A DNA stretch of 64,000 nucleotides, taken from Solidesulfovibrio magneticus. Its GTDB lineage: Bacteria; Desulfobacterota; Desulfovibrionia; Desulfovibrionales; Desulfovibrionaceae. The translations under genes and the position numbers were made by a program. The stretch lies in contig DLGG01000038.1 of assembly GCA_002482565.1 (NCBI GenBank), positions 4,142-68,141 on the forward strand, in the 5' to 3' direction. Shown here piece by piece: positions 42,724 to 52,992 of the stretch (position 1 is its first letter; every line of letters begins with the position of its first letter). The notes below the pieces were generated by a model. The model saw only the letters and a program-made list of their open reading frames with translations, did no database searches and was not told the origin of the DNA.

Positions 42724-42864
42724 ATGGGGAAGGAAGTCTACCTGTTCGCGGCCAACGTCCTGGTCTGGGTCGGTCTGGGCTGCTACGTGGCTTTTCTGGC
42801 AACTTCCCAACAGCGTCTCAAACGGCGTCTGTCACGCCTGGAGATTTTAAATGACGACAACTGA
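42724..42864 (+). CDS. ccmD: CcmD-like small membrane protein
   Basis: 46 residues, below most gene-finder cut-offs. One membrane helix (about 6-26, with Trp15 and Tyr21) then a basic cytoplasmic tail (QQRLKRRLSRLE), the topology of CcmD, which helps release holo-CcmE from CcmABC. Its place directly after ccmC is the usual one. Its last 14 nt overlap the start of the TPR gene. Confidence 0.8.
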   Translation: MGKEVYLFAANVLVWVGLGCYVAFLATSQQRLKRRLSRLEILNDDN

Positions 42865-43456
42865 ACACGGCCCCAATGCCTCGGGCCGCATGGTCCTGGC
42901 CTTCATGGCCTTTTGCCTCGTGATCATTTTCGCCGCCTCCTTCATCTATCGCATGGAGCGGCCCACCCTTGAAGTGCACCAGAAAAAAGGCGGCATGGGC
43001 CAGGGGATGCCCGGGGGCATGGACCAAGCCATGAACGGTCCCATGCGCGAAGTCATGGAACTCATGCAAAAGCTTCAGGAAAATCCCGACGACCCTGGTC
43101 TGCAAATGGCCATGGCCGAACGCTTCATGGCCATGGGCTCCTTTGACCGGGCCAAGACCTTTCTCGACAAAGTTGCAAAGGTTCGGCCCGACGATCCCGA
43201 CGTCTTAAACGCCCTGGGCGTGGTGCGCTACAACATGCAGGACCTCGACGGGGCCAAGGCGGCTTTCGAAGCCATCCTGGCCAAGGACGCCGAGGACTTC
43301 CGGGCGCGTTTCAACCTCGGCCTGCTCTACAAATACGCCTACAAGGACGAAGCCAAGGCCAGACAGGCGCTTTCCGCCGTCATTGCTTCGCCCAAAACCG
43401 ACCCCGAGACGCGGAAAACCGCTCAGGAAGAACTTGAGGCGAAGCCGGGTTCCTAA
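42851..43456 (+). CDS. TPR-repeat membrane protein of the ccm cluster (CcmI-like)
   Basis: 201 residues. One N-terminal membrane helix (about 15-33), a Met/Gly-rich linker (about 45-62), then at least three TPR-type repeats (about 80-190; LNALGVVRYNMQDLDGAKAAFEAIL is the clearest, positions 117-141). TPR proteins at this position (CcmI/CycH) bind apocytochrome and present it to CcmF. It has no CxxC thioredoxin motif, so it is not a CcmG/CcmH substitute. Ends the ccm cluster. Confidence 0.8.
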   Translation: MTTTEHGPNASGRMVLAFMAFCLVIIFAASFIYRMERPTLEVHQKKGGMGQGMPGGMDQAMNGPMREVMELMQKLQENPDDPGLQMAMAERFMAMGSFDRAKTFLDKVAKVRPDDPDVLNALGVVRYNMQDLDGAKAAFEAILAKDAEDFRARFNLGLLYKYAYKDEAKARQALSAVIASPKTDPETRKTAQEELEAKPGS

Positions 43457-43588
43457 GCGAGATTGCTTTTCGTGTCGATTTGGTGAATGTTGCCGCGTAA
43501 CGCGACCGTACCCAACCCGGGCCGGCTTTAGGGTCGTTCCCGGACGCCGAGACCGATGCCCCATGCAACCGCAACCGGAGGAAACGTG

Positions 43589-44755
43589 ATGTTTGGCAGA
43601 AAAACGACCCGGGCCGCCCTTGCCTGCGCCCTCGGCCTGACCCTTGGCCTGGCCGTCGCGCCGGCTCATGCCGCCGACACCATCAAGATCGCCGTTCCCA
43701 CGCCGCTCACCGGCAGCGCCGCCGGCTACGGCGAGAACGTCAAGGCCGGCGTGGACCTCAAGCTCGAAGAGATCAACGCCGCCGGCGGCGTCGGCGGCAA
43801 GAAGCTCGAGGCCGTCTATTTCGACGAGCAGTGCGAACCCCGCGAGGCCGCCACGGTTTCCTCATCCATCGTCAACGACGAAGCCATCGTCGCCATCGTG
43901 GGGCACCTGTGCTCCTCGGCCCACCTGGCCGGCCTGCCGGCCTACGTGCGCGAAGGCATCGCCGCCATCACGCCCACGGCCACCAACACCACCATTTCCA
44001 CCAAGAGCAAGGACGAAAAGGGCAAGGCCTGGTCGTTCCGCAACGTCTACCGCGACGACTTCCAGGGCAAGTTCCTGGCCGATTACTCGGCCAAGGTCCT
44101 GGGCCTGAAGAAAGTGGCCGTGTTCTACGAGAACAACGACTACGGCATTGGCCTCAAGGACGCCTTCATCAAGGAAGCCAAGGCTCTGGGGCTGACCGTG
44201 GTCGGCGAGGAAGCCTACAAGAAGGGCGACCAGGACTACACCCCGCAGCTGACCAAGCTCAAGGGCGCCGCTCCCGAAGCCATGTTCATCGCCGGCTACT
44301 ATCCCGAAGGCGCGCTCATCGCCGACCAGGCCAAGAAGATCGGCCTTAACGTCGCCAAGATGGGCGCCGACGGCTTCGACAACCTCGATTACGTCAAGCT
44401 CGGCGGCGCTTCGGCCGACAACACCTACCTGACCGCGCCCTTCCTGGTCGAGACCGCCGGGGCCGACGCCAAGAAGTTCATCGACGCGTTCAAGGCCAAG
44501 TACAAGCGCGACGTGGACTGGATGAGCGCCAATGCCTATGACGCCGCCGGCATCATGGCCGAAGCCATCGCCAAGGTCGGCGCCGACCGCGCCAAGATCC
44601 GCGATTACCTGGCTGGCCTTGATTCCCCGGAAAAGGGCTACAAGGGCGTTACCGGCGTCAACTACTTCGACGGCAACGGCGACTGCCTCAAGCCCGCCTA
44701 TGTCAAGGTCGTCAAGGACGGCAAGTTCGTCCCGGCCGAAAAGCAGATGAACTAG
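43589..44755 (+). CDS. Periplasmic amino-acid-binding protein, second Liv transporter
   Basis: 388 residues. Signal peptide at 1-26 (cleavage after AHA), then the type I periplasmic-binding fold (IKIAVPTPLTGSAAGYGENV at the mature N-terminus, two lobes). Binds a branched-chain or other amino acid for the LivHMGF genes that follow. ATG at 43589 with CGGAGG upstream; an in-frame GTG lies one codon earlier. A hairpin separates it from the permease gene. Confidence 0.93.
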   Translation: MFGRKTTRAALACALGLTLGLAVAPAHAADTIKIAVPTPLTGSAAGYGENVKAGVDLKLEEINAAGGVGGKKLEAVYFDEQCEPREAATVSSSIVNDEAIVAIVGHLCSSAHLAGLPAYVREGIAAITPTATNTTISTKSKDEKGKAWSFRNVYRDDFQGKFLADYSAKVLGLKKVAVFYENNDYGIGLKDAFIKEAKALGLTVVGEEAYKKGDQDYTPQLTKLKGAAPEAMFIAGYYPEGALIADQAKKIGLNVAKMGADGFDNLDYVKLGGASADNTYLTAPFLVETAGADAKKFIDAFKAKYKRDVDWMSANAYDAAGIMAEAIAKVGADRAKIRDYLAGLDSPEKGYKGVTGVNYFDGNGDCLKPAYVKVVKDGKFVPAEKQMN

Positions 44756-44780
44756 GCGGAAATCGCCGCAGGAACGAAAC

Positions 44781-44813
44781 GCGAACAGGCTGGAGATCAT
44801 CCGGCCTGTTCGC
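44781..44813 (+). terminator. Intra-operon hairpin between the binding-protein gene and livH
   Basis: 10-bp perfect stem (44781-44790 with 44804-44813), extendable to 13 pairs with one G-U, 26 nt after the binding-protein stop. Same position as the hairpin at 20421-20448 in the other Liv operon. Probably a partial terminator or 3' stabiliser. Confidence 0.6.
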
Positions 44814-44854
44814 GCTTCATGCCCCTCTAAACGCCAAACGCTTCGGAGCAGACG

Positions 44855-45739
44855 TTGCTCGAACAACAGCTCGTCAACGGGTTTACCCTGGGTCTCATCT
44901 ATGCGCTCATCGCCGTGGGCTACACCATGGTCTACGGCGTCATTGAGCTGATCAATTTCGCCCACGGCGAAATTTACATGCTCGGGGCTTTTCTTACCCT
45001 GTCGTTTATTTCCATGGGACTGCCGCTGCCCCTGGCCGTGCTTTTGGCCATGCTGGCCGCCGCCGCCATCGGCGTGCTGCTGGACATCATCGCCTACCGC
45101 CCCCTGCGGGAGGCCCCGCGTCTGGCCGCGCTCATCACCGCCATCGGCATGTCCATCTTTCTGCAAAACCTGGCCATGATCATCTGGGGCAGCCGGCCCA
45201 TGCCCTTTCCCAAGCAGGCGCTGCCCGCCTTTTTCAGCGAACCGGCGCTGACGTTTTCCGACGTCACCATCTCCTGGATGCAGATCATCATCTACGCCGT
45301 GGCGCTGCTGCTCATGGTCGGCCTCAACCTCATCATCACCCGCACCCGGGTCGGCACGGCTATGCGCGCCCTGGCCCAGAACCAGACAGCCGCCTCGCTC
45401 ATGGGCATCAACGTCAACCGGGTCATCTCCTTCACCTTCGCGCTGGGCTCGGCCATGGGGGCCATGGCCGGCATCATGGTGTCCATGTACTACAACACCA
45501 TGTATCCGACCATGGGCTATCTGGCCGGGGTCAAGGCCTTTGCCGCCGCCGTGCTCGGCGGCATCGGCTCCGTGCCCGGAGCCATGCTCGGCGGCGTGGT
45601 GCTCGGCATCGCCGAAACCCTGGGCGCGGGCTACGTCTCCTCGCCCTACCGCGACGGCGTCGCCTACGCCGTCATGATCCTGGTCATCATCTTCCGTCCC
45701 TCGGGCCTGCTCGGCCGGGCCGTGACGGAAAAAGCCTAG
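44855..45739 (+). CDS. livH: ABC amino acid permease LivH
   Basis: 294 residues, about eight membrane helices. LivH blocks LGLIYALIAVGYTMVYGVIELINFAHGE (about 10-38) and AVLGGIGSVPGAMLGG (about 235-250). TTG start at 44855 with GGAG 6 nt upstream. Permease partner of the LivM gene 45 nt downstream. Confidence 0.93.
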   Translation: MLEQQLVNGFTLGLIYALIAVGYTMVYGVIELINFAHGEIYMLGAFLTLSFISMGLPLPLAVLLAMLAAAAIGVLLDIIAYRPLREAPRLAALITAIGMSIFLQNLAMIIWGSRPMPFPKQALPAFFSEPALTFSDVTISWMQIIIYAVALLLMVGLNLIITRTRVGTAMRALAQNQTAASLMGINVNRVISFTFALGSAMGAMAGIMVSMYYNTMYPTMGYLAGVKAFAAAVLGGIGSVPGAMLGGVVLGIAETLGAGYVSSPYRDGVAYAVMILVIIFRPSGLLGRAVTEKA

Positions 45740-45784
45740 CAACCGGCGGCCGTCGCCGGCCGCCTCGAACCGACTGGAACACAC

Positions 45785-46831
45785 ATGCGCGGCGCGGCAC
45801 AATCACTCAAATACCTGCTTCTGGCGGCGGCCCTGGCCTATCCGCTGATGCCTTTCCGGGACGTCTACGTCCTGCACGTCCTGGTCCTCATCATGGTCTA
45901 CATGGTGCTGGCCATGGGGCTCAACATCCTGCCCGGCTTTTGCGGCCTGCTTGACCTCGGATTCGTGGGATTCTACGGTATCGGGGCCTATACGGCCGGG
46001 CTTCTCACCATCCACTACAACATGTCGTTTTGGCTGATCGTCCCTCTGGCGGTCTTAAACGGCGCGCTTTTCGGCGTACTGCTCGGCGCGCCGACCTTGC
46101 GGCTGGTGGGCGATTATTTCGCCATCGTCACCTTCGGGTTTTCCGAACTCGTGGTGCTTTTCCTCACCAACGAGATCTGGCTGACCCGTGGCCCCTTAGG
46201 CATTCCCGGCATCGCCCCCATTTCCCTCGACGTCACCTGGCTGGCCACGCTGCTTGGCGTGGACGAGCGCTGGCGCTACGCCTTTCGCGGCGAGGTCCCG
46301 TACTACTATCTGGCCATGGTCATGGTGGCGCTCGTCTTCCTGGTCATGACCCGGGTGGAGGATTCGCGCCTGGGCCGGGCCTGGCTGGCCATTCGCGAGG
46401 ACCCCATGGCCGCCGCCTCCTGCGGGGTCAATCTCTTTGCCTACAAGGTCATCGCCTTTGCCGTCTCCACCGGCATCGGGGCCTTGGCCGGCGCGTTTTT
46501 GGCCCGGTGGACCCTTTTCATCTCGCCGGACATGTTCAAGTTCTGGGAATCCTTCCTGGTCCTGTGCATGGTCGTGCTGGGGGGCCTTGGCAACATCCGG
46601 GGGGCGCTGGTCGGTTCGGCCATCCTCATCGCCCTGGGCGAGGTGCTGCGGGTGGCCCTGCCCAAGCTCGGGCTGCCGGCCGAAACCCGGTTTCTGGCCT
46701 ACGGCCTCATCATGGTGGTCATCATGCGCTTTCGCCCCCACGGCCTTTTCACCCAGGTGGCGGAATCGACCATGCAAAGCAGTCTGATAAAGGACTTGCG
46801 CGCCAGGATCGCGGCGCGCCGGACGGCGTAA
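45785..46831 (+). CDS. livM: ABC amino acid permease LivM
   Basis: 348 residues, about ten membrane helices; LNILPGFCGLLDLGFVGFYGIGAYTAG near 41-67 and VVLGGLGNIRGALVGSAILIALGE near 264-287 are LivM landmarks. Followed by livG after 1 nt. Confidence 0.93.
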   Translation: MRGAAQSLKYLLLAAALAYPLMPFRDVYVLHVLVLIMVYMVLAMGLNILPGFCGLLDLGFVGFYGIGAYTAGLLTIHYNMSFWLIVPLAVLNGALFGVLLGAPTLRLVGDYFAIVTFGFSELVVLFLTNEIWLTRGPLGIPGIAPISLDVTWLATLLGVDERWRYAFRGEVPYYYLAMVMVALVFLVMTRVEDSRLGRAWLAIREDPMAAASCGVNLFAYKVIAFAVSTGIGALAGAFLARWTLFISPDMFKFWESFLVLCMVVLGGLGNIRGALVGSAILIALGEVLRVALPKLGLPAETRFLAYGLIMVVIMRFRPHGLFTQVAESTMQSSLIKDLRARIAARRTA

Positions 46832-46832
46832 T

Positions 46833-47613
46833 ATGGATGCGATACTTACCGTAGACGGAGTCAGCAAACGCTTCGGGGGCCTTATGGCCCTAAGCGACGT
46901 GTCGTTTGCCGTGGAGCGGGGGGCCATCACCGGCCTTATCGGCCCCAACGGCGCGGGCAAGACCACGATGTTCAACTGCGTGGCCGGCATTTATACCCCA
47001 ACCGACGGCCGCATTCTGTTTGCCGGCGGAGAAGGGGAGCCGCAAAACGTCGCCGGCCGCAAACCCGAGCGCATGACCGCCCTGGGCGTGGCCCGGACCT
47101 TTCAAAACATCCGGCTGTTTTCGGCGCTGACCGTGCTCGACAACGTGCGCATCGCCCGCCACTGCCGCACCTCGGCCAACTTCTTCGGCTCGGTGCTGCG
47201 CACCCGCTCCCAGCGGGCCGAGGAACGGGCCATTATCGACGCGGCCATGGAAAACCTCGATTTCGTGGGACTTGGCGAGACGGCCCTGTCCCCGGCGGCC
47301 AGTCTGTCCTACGGCGACCAGCGCCGGCTGGAGATCGCCCGCGCCCTGGCCACCGACCCCAAGCTCATCCTGCTCGACGAACCGGCCGCCGGCATGAATC
47401 CCAGGGAAACCGAGGCCCTGGTCGACCTCATCCACGCCATCCTGGGCCGGGGCGTCACGGTTGTGCTTATCGAGCACGACATGAAGCTCGTCATGCGCAT
47501 CTGCAAGCGCCTGGTGGTCCTGGACCACGGCGTCAAGATCGCCGACGGCTCGCCCCAGGAAGTCCGGGCCAACCCCGACGTCATCGAAGCCTACCTCGGC
47601 AAAGGGGCGGCCC

Positions 47614-47621
<8 letters not shown>
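46833..47621 (+). CDS. livG: ABC amino acid transporter ATP-binding protein LivG
   Basis: 262 residues. Walker A GPNGAGKT near 37-44, signature AASLSYGDQRRLEIA near 153-167, Walker B LILLDEPAAGMNP near 176-188. Partner of LivF, whose ATG lies 8 nt inside the end of this gene. Confidence 0.95.
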
Positions 47622-48321
<700 letters not shown>

Positions 48322-48349
48322 GCCGCCCATATAACCCGGAGTTTGCGAT

Positions 48350-49807
48350 ATGGAAAAAGTCATCGATTTCGGCCTTACCTTCGACGACGTTTTGCTTGTT
48401 CCCGATTATTCGGAAGTCACGCCCGACCTGGCCGACGTGTCCTCCTGGCTCACCCCGGACATCAAGCTCAACATTCCCCTGGTCAGCGCCGCCATGGACA
48501 CCGTCACCGAATCGCGCATGGCCATCCAGCTCGCCCGCAGCGGCGGCGTGGGCGTGGTCCACAAGAACATGACCATCGCCCAGCAGCGGCTCGAAGTGGA
48601 GAAGGTCAAGAAGTCGGAATCGGGCATGATCATCTCGCCCATCACCGTCCCCCCGGCCATGACCGTGGAGCAGGCGCTCACCGTCATGAGCGAGTACAGC
48701 ATTTCCGGCCTGCCCGTGGTCGACGGCGACACCCTGGTCGGCATCGTCACCAACCGCGACGTGCGCTTCGTCAAGGACTCGGTCACCACCGTGGGCCAGG
48801 TCATGACCAGCGAAAATCTCGTCACCGTGCCCGTGGGCACCACCCTGGAGGAGGCCAAGCACCACCTCCACGCCAACCGCATCGAAAAGCTTCTGGTCGT
48901 TGACGACAACAACAAGCTGCGCGGGCTCATCACCATCAAGGACATCGAGAAGATCCGCAAATACCCCAATTCCTGCAAGGACAGCCTGGGCCGGCTGCGC
49001 GTGGGCGCGGCCATTGGCGTGGGCGGCGACCGGGGCGAGCGCGTCCAGGCCCTGCTGGACGCCGGCGCGGACTTCCTGGTGCTGGATTCCGCCCACGGCC
49101 ACTCCAGGAACATCCTGGAGTCCATCCGGGCCATCAAGGCCGAGCACCCGGGCTGCCAGCTCGTGGCCGGCAACGTCGGCACCTACGAAGGGGCCAAGGC
49201 GCTCATTGCCGCCGGGGCCGACGCCGTCAAGGTCGGCATCGGGCCGGGCTCCATCTGCACCACCCGCGTGGTGGCCGGCGTGGGCGTGCCCCAGGTCACG
49301 GCCATCATGGAAGCCTCCCGGGCCTGCCGTGAAGCCGGCAAACGGATCATTGCCGACGGCGGCGTCAAGTTCTCGGGCGACATCGTCAAGGCCATCGCCG
49401 CTGGCGGCGACACGGTCATGATGGGCGGCCTTTTCGCCGGCACCGAGGAAAGCCCGGGCGAAACCGTGCTCTACCAGGGCCGCACCTACAAGATCTACCG
49501 CGGCATGGGTTCCATCGACGCCATGCGCGAAGGCAGCTCCGACCGCTACTTCCAGGAAAAGACCAAAAAGCTCGTGCCCGAGGGCATTGTTGGCCGGGTG
49601 CCGTTTAAGGGCCCGGTCACCGACAGCATCTACCAGCTCGTGGGCGGCCTGCGTTCCGGCATGGGCTACTGCGGCTGCAACACCATCGAGGAGCTGCAGC
49701 AAAAAGCCCGGTTCGTGCGCATCTCGCCGGCGGGGCTGCGCGAAAGCCATGTCCACGACGTCATCATCACCAAGGAAGCCCCCAACTACCGCGTGGAGAC
49801 CTACTAG
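48350..49807 (+). CDS. guaB: IMP dehydrogenase
   Basis: 485 residues, full-length IMPDH. Oxidises IMP to XMP, the committed step to GMP. Catalytic Cys303 lies in GPGSICTTR; the barrel is split by a CBS pair at about residues 95-205 (MTVEQALTVMSEYSISGLPV, ...GLITIKDIEK). IADGGVKFSGD and the C-terminal flap YRGMGSIDAM are present. guaA follows after 1 nt. Confidence 0.98.
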   Translation: MEKVIDFGLTFDDVLLVPDYSEVTPDLADVSSWLTPDIKLNIPLVSAAMDTVTESRMAIQLARSGGVGVVHKNMTIAQQRLEVEKVKKSESGMIISPITVPPAMTVEQALTVMSEYSISGLPVVDGDTLVGIVTNRDVRFVKDSVTTVGQVMTSENLVTVPVGTTLEEAKHHLHANRIEKLLVVDDNNKLRGLITIKDIEKIRKYPNSCKDSLGRLRVGAAIGVGGDRGERVQALLDAGADFLVLDSAHGHSRNILESIRAIKAEHPGCQLVAGNVGTYEGAKALIAAGADAVKVGIGPGSICTTRVVAGVGVPQVTAIMEASRACREAGKRIIADGGVKFSGDIVKAIAAGGDTVMMGGLFAGTEESPGETVLYQGRTYKIYRGMGSIDAMREGSSDRYFQEKTKKLVPEGIVGRVPFKGPVTDSIYQLVGGLRSGMGYCGCNTIEELQQKARFVRISPAGLRESHVHDVIITKEAPNYRVETY

Positions 49808-49808
49808 C

Positions 49809-51359
49809 ATGAGCCAGCCCGACAAGGTTCTCATCCTCGACTTCGGCTCCCAGTACACCCAGCTCATCGCCCGCCGCGTGCGCGAGGCCGGGGTGTATTC
49901 CGAAATCCATCCCTGCACCGTCACGGCCAAGGAAGTGGCGGCCATGGCCCCCAAGGCCGTGATCCTGTCCGGCGGCCCTTCCAGCGTCGCCGACGCCGAC
50001 GCGCCGCCCTTTGACCCGGCCGTGTTCGATCTGGGCCTGCCGACGCTGTGCATCTGCTACGGCATGCAGCTTCTGGCCCACCACCTGCCCGGCGGCCATG
50101 TGGCCGCCTCCACCGACCGTGAGTATGGCCGGGCCGATCTGCAGCTCCTGGCCGACGTGCCGCTTTTCGCCGGCCTGCCCCAAAAAGACGGGCACATCGT
50201 CTGGATGTCCCACGGCGACAAGGTCATGGCCGCGCCGGACGGCTTCGTGGTGGCAGCGCGCACCAAAAACGTCGATATCGCCGCCCTGGCCAACGTCTCG
50301 CGGCGCATCTACGCCCTGCAGTTCCACCCCGAGGTGGCCCACACCGAGGACGGCGAGCGCATTCTCCACAACTTCTTGTTTGACGTCGCCGGCCTGACCT
50401 CTGGCTGGACCATGTCGAGCTTCCTGGAAACCGAGCTGGCCTCGCTCAAGGAAAAAGTCGGCGACGACGAAGTGGTCTGCGCCCTGTCCGGCGGCGTGGA
50501 TTCCACCGTCGTGGCCGTCATGCTCCACAAGGCCATCGGCAAGAAGCTCCATTGCATCTTCGTCGACAATGGTCTTTTGCGCATGGGCGAGGGCGAGGAA
50601 GTGGCCGCCTATCTGCGCGAACACTTCGACCTCAATCTGCATTACGTTGACGCCGCCAAGCTCTTTCTCGACAAGCTGGCCGGCGTGACCGACCCCGAGG
50701 AAAAGCGCAAGATCATCGGCAAGACCTTCATTGAGGTCTTTGAGGTCGAAGCGGCCAAGCTGCCCAAGGTCAAATACCTGGCCCAGGGCACGCTCTATCC
50801 CGACGTCATCGAGTCCGTGTCCTTCAAGGGCCCCTCGGCCGTCATCAAAAGCCACCACAACGTGGGCGGGCTGCCCGAGGTCATGAAGCTGGAGCTCATT
50901 GAGCCTCTGCGCGAACTCTTCAAGGACGAGGTGCGCAAGGTGGCCGTGGAGCTCGGCATGCCCGACTTCATCATCTGGCGGCATCCCTTCCCGGGACCGG
51001 GCCTGGCCATCCGCATCATCGGCGAGGTGACCGAGGAACGGCTTGAGATTTTGCGGCGAACGGATAAGATCGTCCAGAGCGAGCTTGTCGCCTCGGGCTG
51101 GTACCGCAAGGTCTGGCAGGGGTTTGCCGTGCTGCTGCCGCTCAAGACCGTCGGGGTCATGGGCGACGGACGCACCTATGAAAACGTGGCCGCCATCCGC
51201 GTGGTGGACAGCCTCGACGCCATGACCGCCGACTGGAGCCGGCTGCCGTCGGAAATTCTGGCCGTCATGTCCAACCGCATCATCAATGAGGTCAAAGGCG
51301 TCAACCGCGTGGTGTTCGACGTCTCGTCCAAGCCGCCCGCGACCATCGAGTGGGAATAG
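49809..51359 (+). CDS. guaA: GMP synthase (glutamine-hydrolysing)
   Basis: 516 residues. N-terminal class I glutaminase with Cys nucleophile near 83 (CICYGMQL) and His/Glu in FHPEVAHTE near 176; PP-loop SGGVDST near 227-233 for XMP adenylation; C-terminal dimerisation domain ending TIEWE. Converts XMP to GMP. The ATG at 49809 is directly after the guaB stop. Followed after 57 nt by tatB. Confidence 0.98.
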   Translation: MSQPDKVLILDFGSQYTQLIARRVREAGVYSEIHPCTVTAKEVAAMAPKAVILSGGPSSVADADAPPFDPAVFDLGLPTLCICYGMQLLAHHLPGGHVAASTDREYGRADLQLLADVPLFAGLPQKDGHIVWMSHGDKVMAAPDGFVVAARTKNVDIAALANVSRRIYALQFHPEVAHTEDGERILHNFLFDVAGLTSGWTMSSFLETELASLKEKVGDDEVVCALSGGVDSTVVAVMLHKAIGKKLHCIFVDNGLLRMGEGEEVAAYLREHFDLNLHYVDAAKLFLDKLAGVTDPEEKRKIIGKTFIEVFEVEAAKLPKVKYLAQGTLYPDVIESVSFKGPSAVIKSHHNVGGLPEVMKLELIEPLRELFKDEVRKVAVELGMPDFIIWRHPFPGPGLAIRIIGEVTEERLEILRRTDKIVQSELVASGWYRKVWQGFAVLLPLKTVGVMGDGRTYENVAAIRVVDSLDAMTADWSRLPSEILAVMSNRIINEVKGVNRVVFDVSSKPPATIEWE

Positions 51360-51416
51360 ACGGTCGCAACGCGACGCAATCCCGGACCTTACGCGCCCGG
51401 CCAAAAGAGTAGTCCT

Positions 51417-51704
51417 ATGTTCGGCATCGGTTCCACGGAACTTCTGGTCATCCTGGTGGTGGCCCTGATCGTCATCGGCCCCTCCAAGCTGCCCGATCTC
51501 ATGAAGACGCTTGGCAAGGGCATGGCCGAGTTTCGCCGCATGAGCAGCGACGTCAAATCCACCCTGGAAGCGGAAGTGGATCGGGCCGAGCGTGAGCAGA
51601 AACAGGCCGAGGCACAAAAGCAGCTCCGTCCCGAGAACGGCCCGGCTGCCCAGCCGGCCGCCGCCAAGGACGCCGCGTCCGGCAAGGAGGCCCCGACCGC
51701 TTAA
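51417..51704 (+). CDS. tatB: Twin-arginine translocase component TatB-like
   Basis: 95 residues. Short N-terminal membrane helix (about 5-21), Gly-Pro hinge (IGPSKLPDL), an amphipathic helix (about 27-60) and an Ala/Lys/Pro-rich tail. The MFGIGSTELLVI start and the Gly-Pro hinge favour TatB over TatA; the call between the two is not certain. tatC is not in the window. Located between guaA and hisB. Confidence 0.85.
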   Translation: MFGIGSTELLVILVVALIVIGPSKLPDLMKTLGKGMAEFRRMSSDVKSTLEAEVDRAEREQKQAEAQKQLRPENGPAAQPAAAKDAASGKEAPTA

Positions 51705-51721
51705 GCGGTCGGGGAACCGCC

Positions 51722-52312
51722 ATGACCGAACGGTTTGGAGCCTATTCCCGAGAGACCGGCGAAACCCGCGTGGCCGTCGAGATCACCATCGACGGCGCAG
51801 GCAATGCCGCCATTGACACAGGCTTCGGTTTTGCCGACCACATGCTCAACCTGCTGGCCTTCTGGGCCGGTTTTGACCTCAACCTGACCTGCCGGGGCGA
51901 CCTGGAAGTCGATGCCCACCACACCCTGGAGGACGTCGCCATCTGTCTGGGCGAGGCTTTCCGCCAGGCCCTAGGCGAGCGCGTGGGCATAGAGCGGGTG
52001 GGCGATGCCCGGGTGCCCATGGACGAGGCCCTGTGCGACGTGGTGGTGGACCTCTCGGGCCGGCCCTATCTGGTCTACCGCGAAGACGTGCTGCCGCCGG
52101 TCATTGCCGGCGAGGAAAAGGACCTGTGGCGGGAATTCTTCAAGTCTCTGGCCATTTCCGCCCGCATGAACCTTCATATCCATTTCGTGTACGGCCAAAA
52201 CGGCCACCATCTGGTGGAAGCGGCCTTCAAGGCGTTGGGACTGGCCCTGCGCCGGGCCACGGCCGCGCACGGATCGAGCAGGGTGCCGAGCACCAAAGGG
52301 AGCCTGGACTGA
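51722..52312 (+). CDS. hisB: Imidazoleglycerol-phosphate dehydratase
   Basis: 196 residues, the monofunctional form without a phosphatase domain. Mn-binding motifs DAHHTLEDVA near 62-71 and a second His-rich site near 160-168 (GQNGHHLVEAAF). Histidine synthesis, sixth step. The stop overlaps the start of a lipoprotein gene (TGATG). Confidence 0.97.
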   Translation: MTERFGAYSRETGETRVAVEITIDGAGNAAIDTGFGFADHMLNLLAFWAGFDLNLTCRGDLEVDAHHTLEDVAICLGEAFRQALGERVGIERVGDARVPMDEALCDVVVDLSGRPYLVYREDVLPPVIAGEEKDLWREFFKSLAISARMNLHIHFVYGQNGHHLVEAAFKALGLALRRATAAHGSSRVPSTKGSLD

Positions 52313-52992
52313 TGCGAAGCAAATCTCTGGCCTATCTCGGCGTGGCGCTTTTGGGCTTAAGCCTCGCCGCCGGCTGCGTACGCAAGACCGCCCCGGTGTC
52401 CAAGGCCCCGGCCTCGGGCGATGCCCCGGCTTCGGCCGTGGCCTTCCTGGACAAGAAGTTCGCCGTGTTGCCCTTTACCATCCCGGCCACCGACGCCGAC
52501 GTGCTCGCCGGCTATCTGCCGTCGGCCCGGCACGTGCCCGAGGTGGCTCCGGTCCACCTCGACGCCGCCCTGGAGCAGGATCTGGCCGTGGCCAAGCAGC
52601 AGTTCGTGCCGGCCAAGATGGCCGCTTCCTGCGCCAAGTCCGCCCCGCGCGGCGATGAGCCAGGGCGGTTGGGGACTCTGCGTTATTACGTCAACATCGG
52701 CAAGTGCGCCGGCGCGGACTACGTCGTCGTGCCCATGGTCATCGACTGGCGCGAGCGCGACGGTTCCGAAATCGGGGCCACCAAGCCGGCCAGCGTCGAT
52801 TTCGTGCTGTACCTGATTGATGTGCGCACCGGGGCCATGGTCCGCAACTTCCATTTCGACGAGACCCAGCAGTCCCTGGTTTCCAACATCCTGGACGCCA
52901 AGAAGTTCGTCTCCCGCAACGGCCGTTGGCTCTCGGCCATCGAACTGGCCCAGGAAGGCCTCAAGAAAGGCATCGCGGAGCTCGGGCTGTGA
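52312..52992 (+). CDS. Predicted lipoprotein of unknown function inserted between hisB and hisA
   Basis: 226 residues. Lipoprotein signal with lipobox ending at Cys22 (LSLAAGC). The mature part has no recognisable enzyme motif; a beta-alpha pattern with YYVNIGKCAGADYVVVPMVIDW near 123-144 recalls CsgG-like or TolB-N-like periplasmic domains that report on nucleotide-free assembly proteins, but this is weak. It overlaps hisB by 1 nt and hisA by 4 nt, so it must be co-translated with histidine genes although its product sits at the envelope. Confidence 0.8.
   Translation: MRSKSLAYLGVALLGLSLAAGCVRKTAPVSKAPASGDAPASAVAFLDKKFAVLPFTIPATDADVLAGYLPSARHVPEVAPVHLDAALEQDLAVAKQQFVPAKMAASCAKSAPRGDEPGRLGTLRYYVNIGKCAGADYVVVPMVIDWRERDGSEIGATKPASVDFVLYLIDVRTGAMVRNFHFDETQQSLVSNILDAKKFVSRNGRWLSAIELAQEGLKKGIAELGL

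Noticed and set aside
43862..45802. Minus-strand frame of about 646 codons
   Set aside because: Antisense to the binding protein and livH; no motif supports it.
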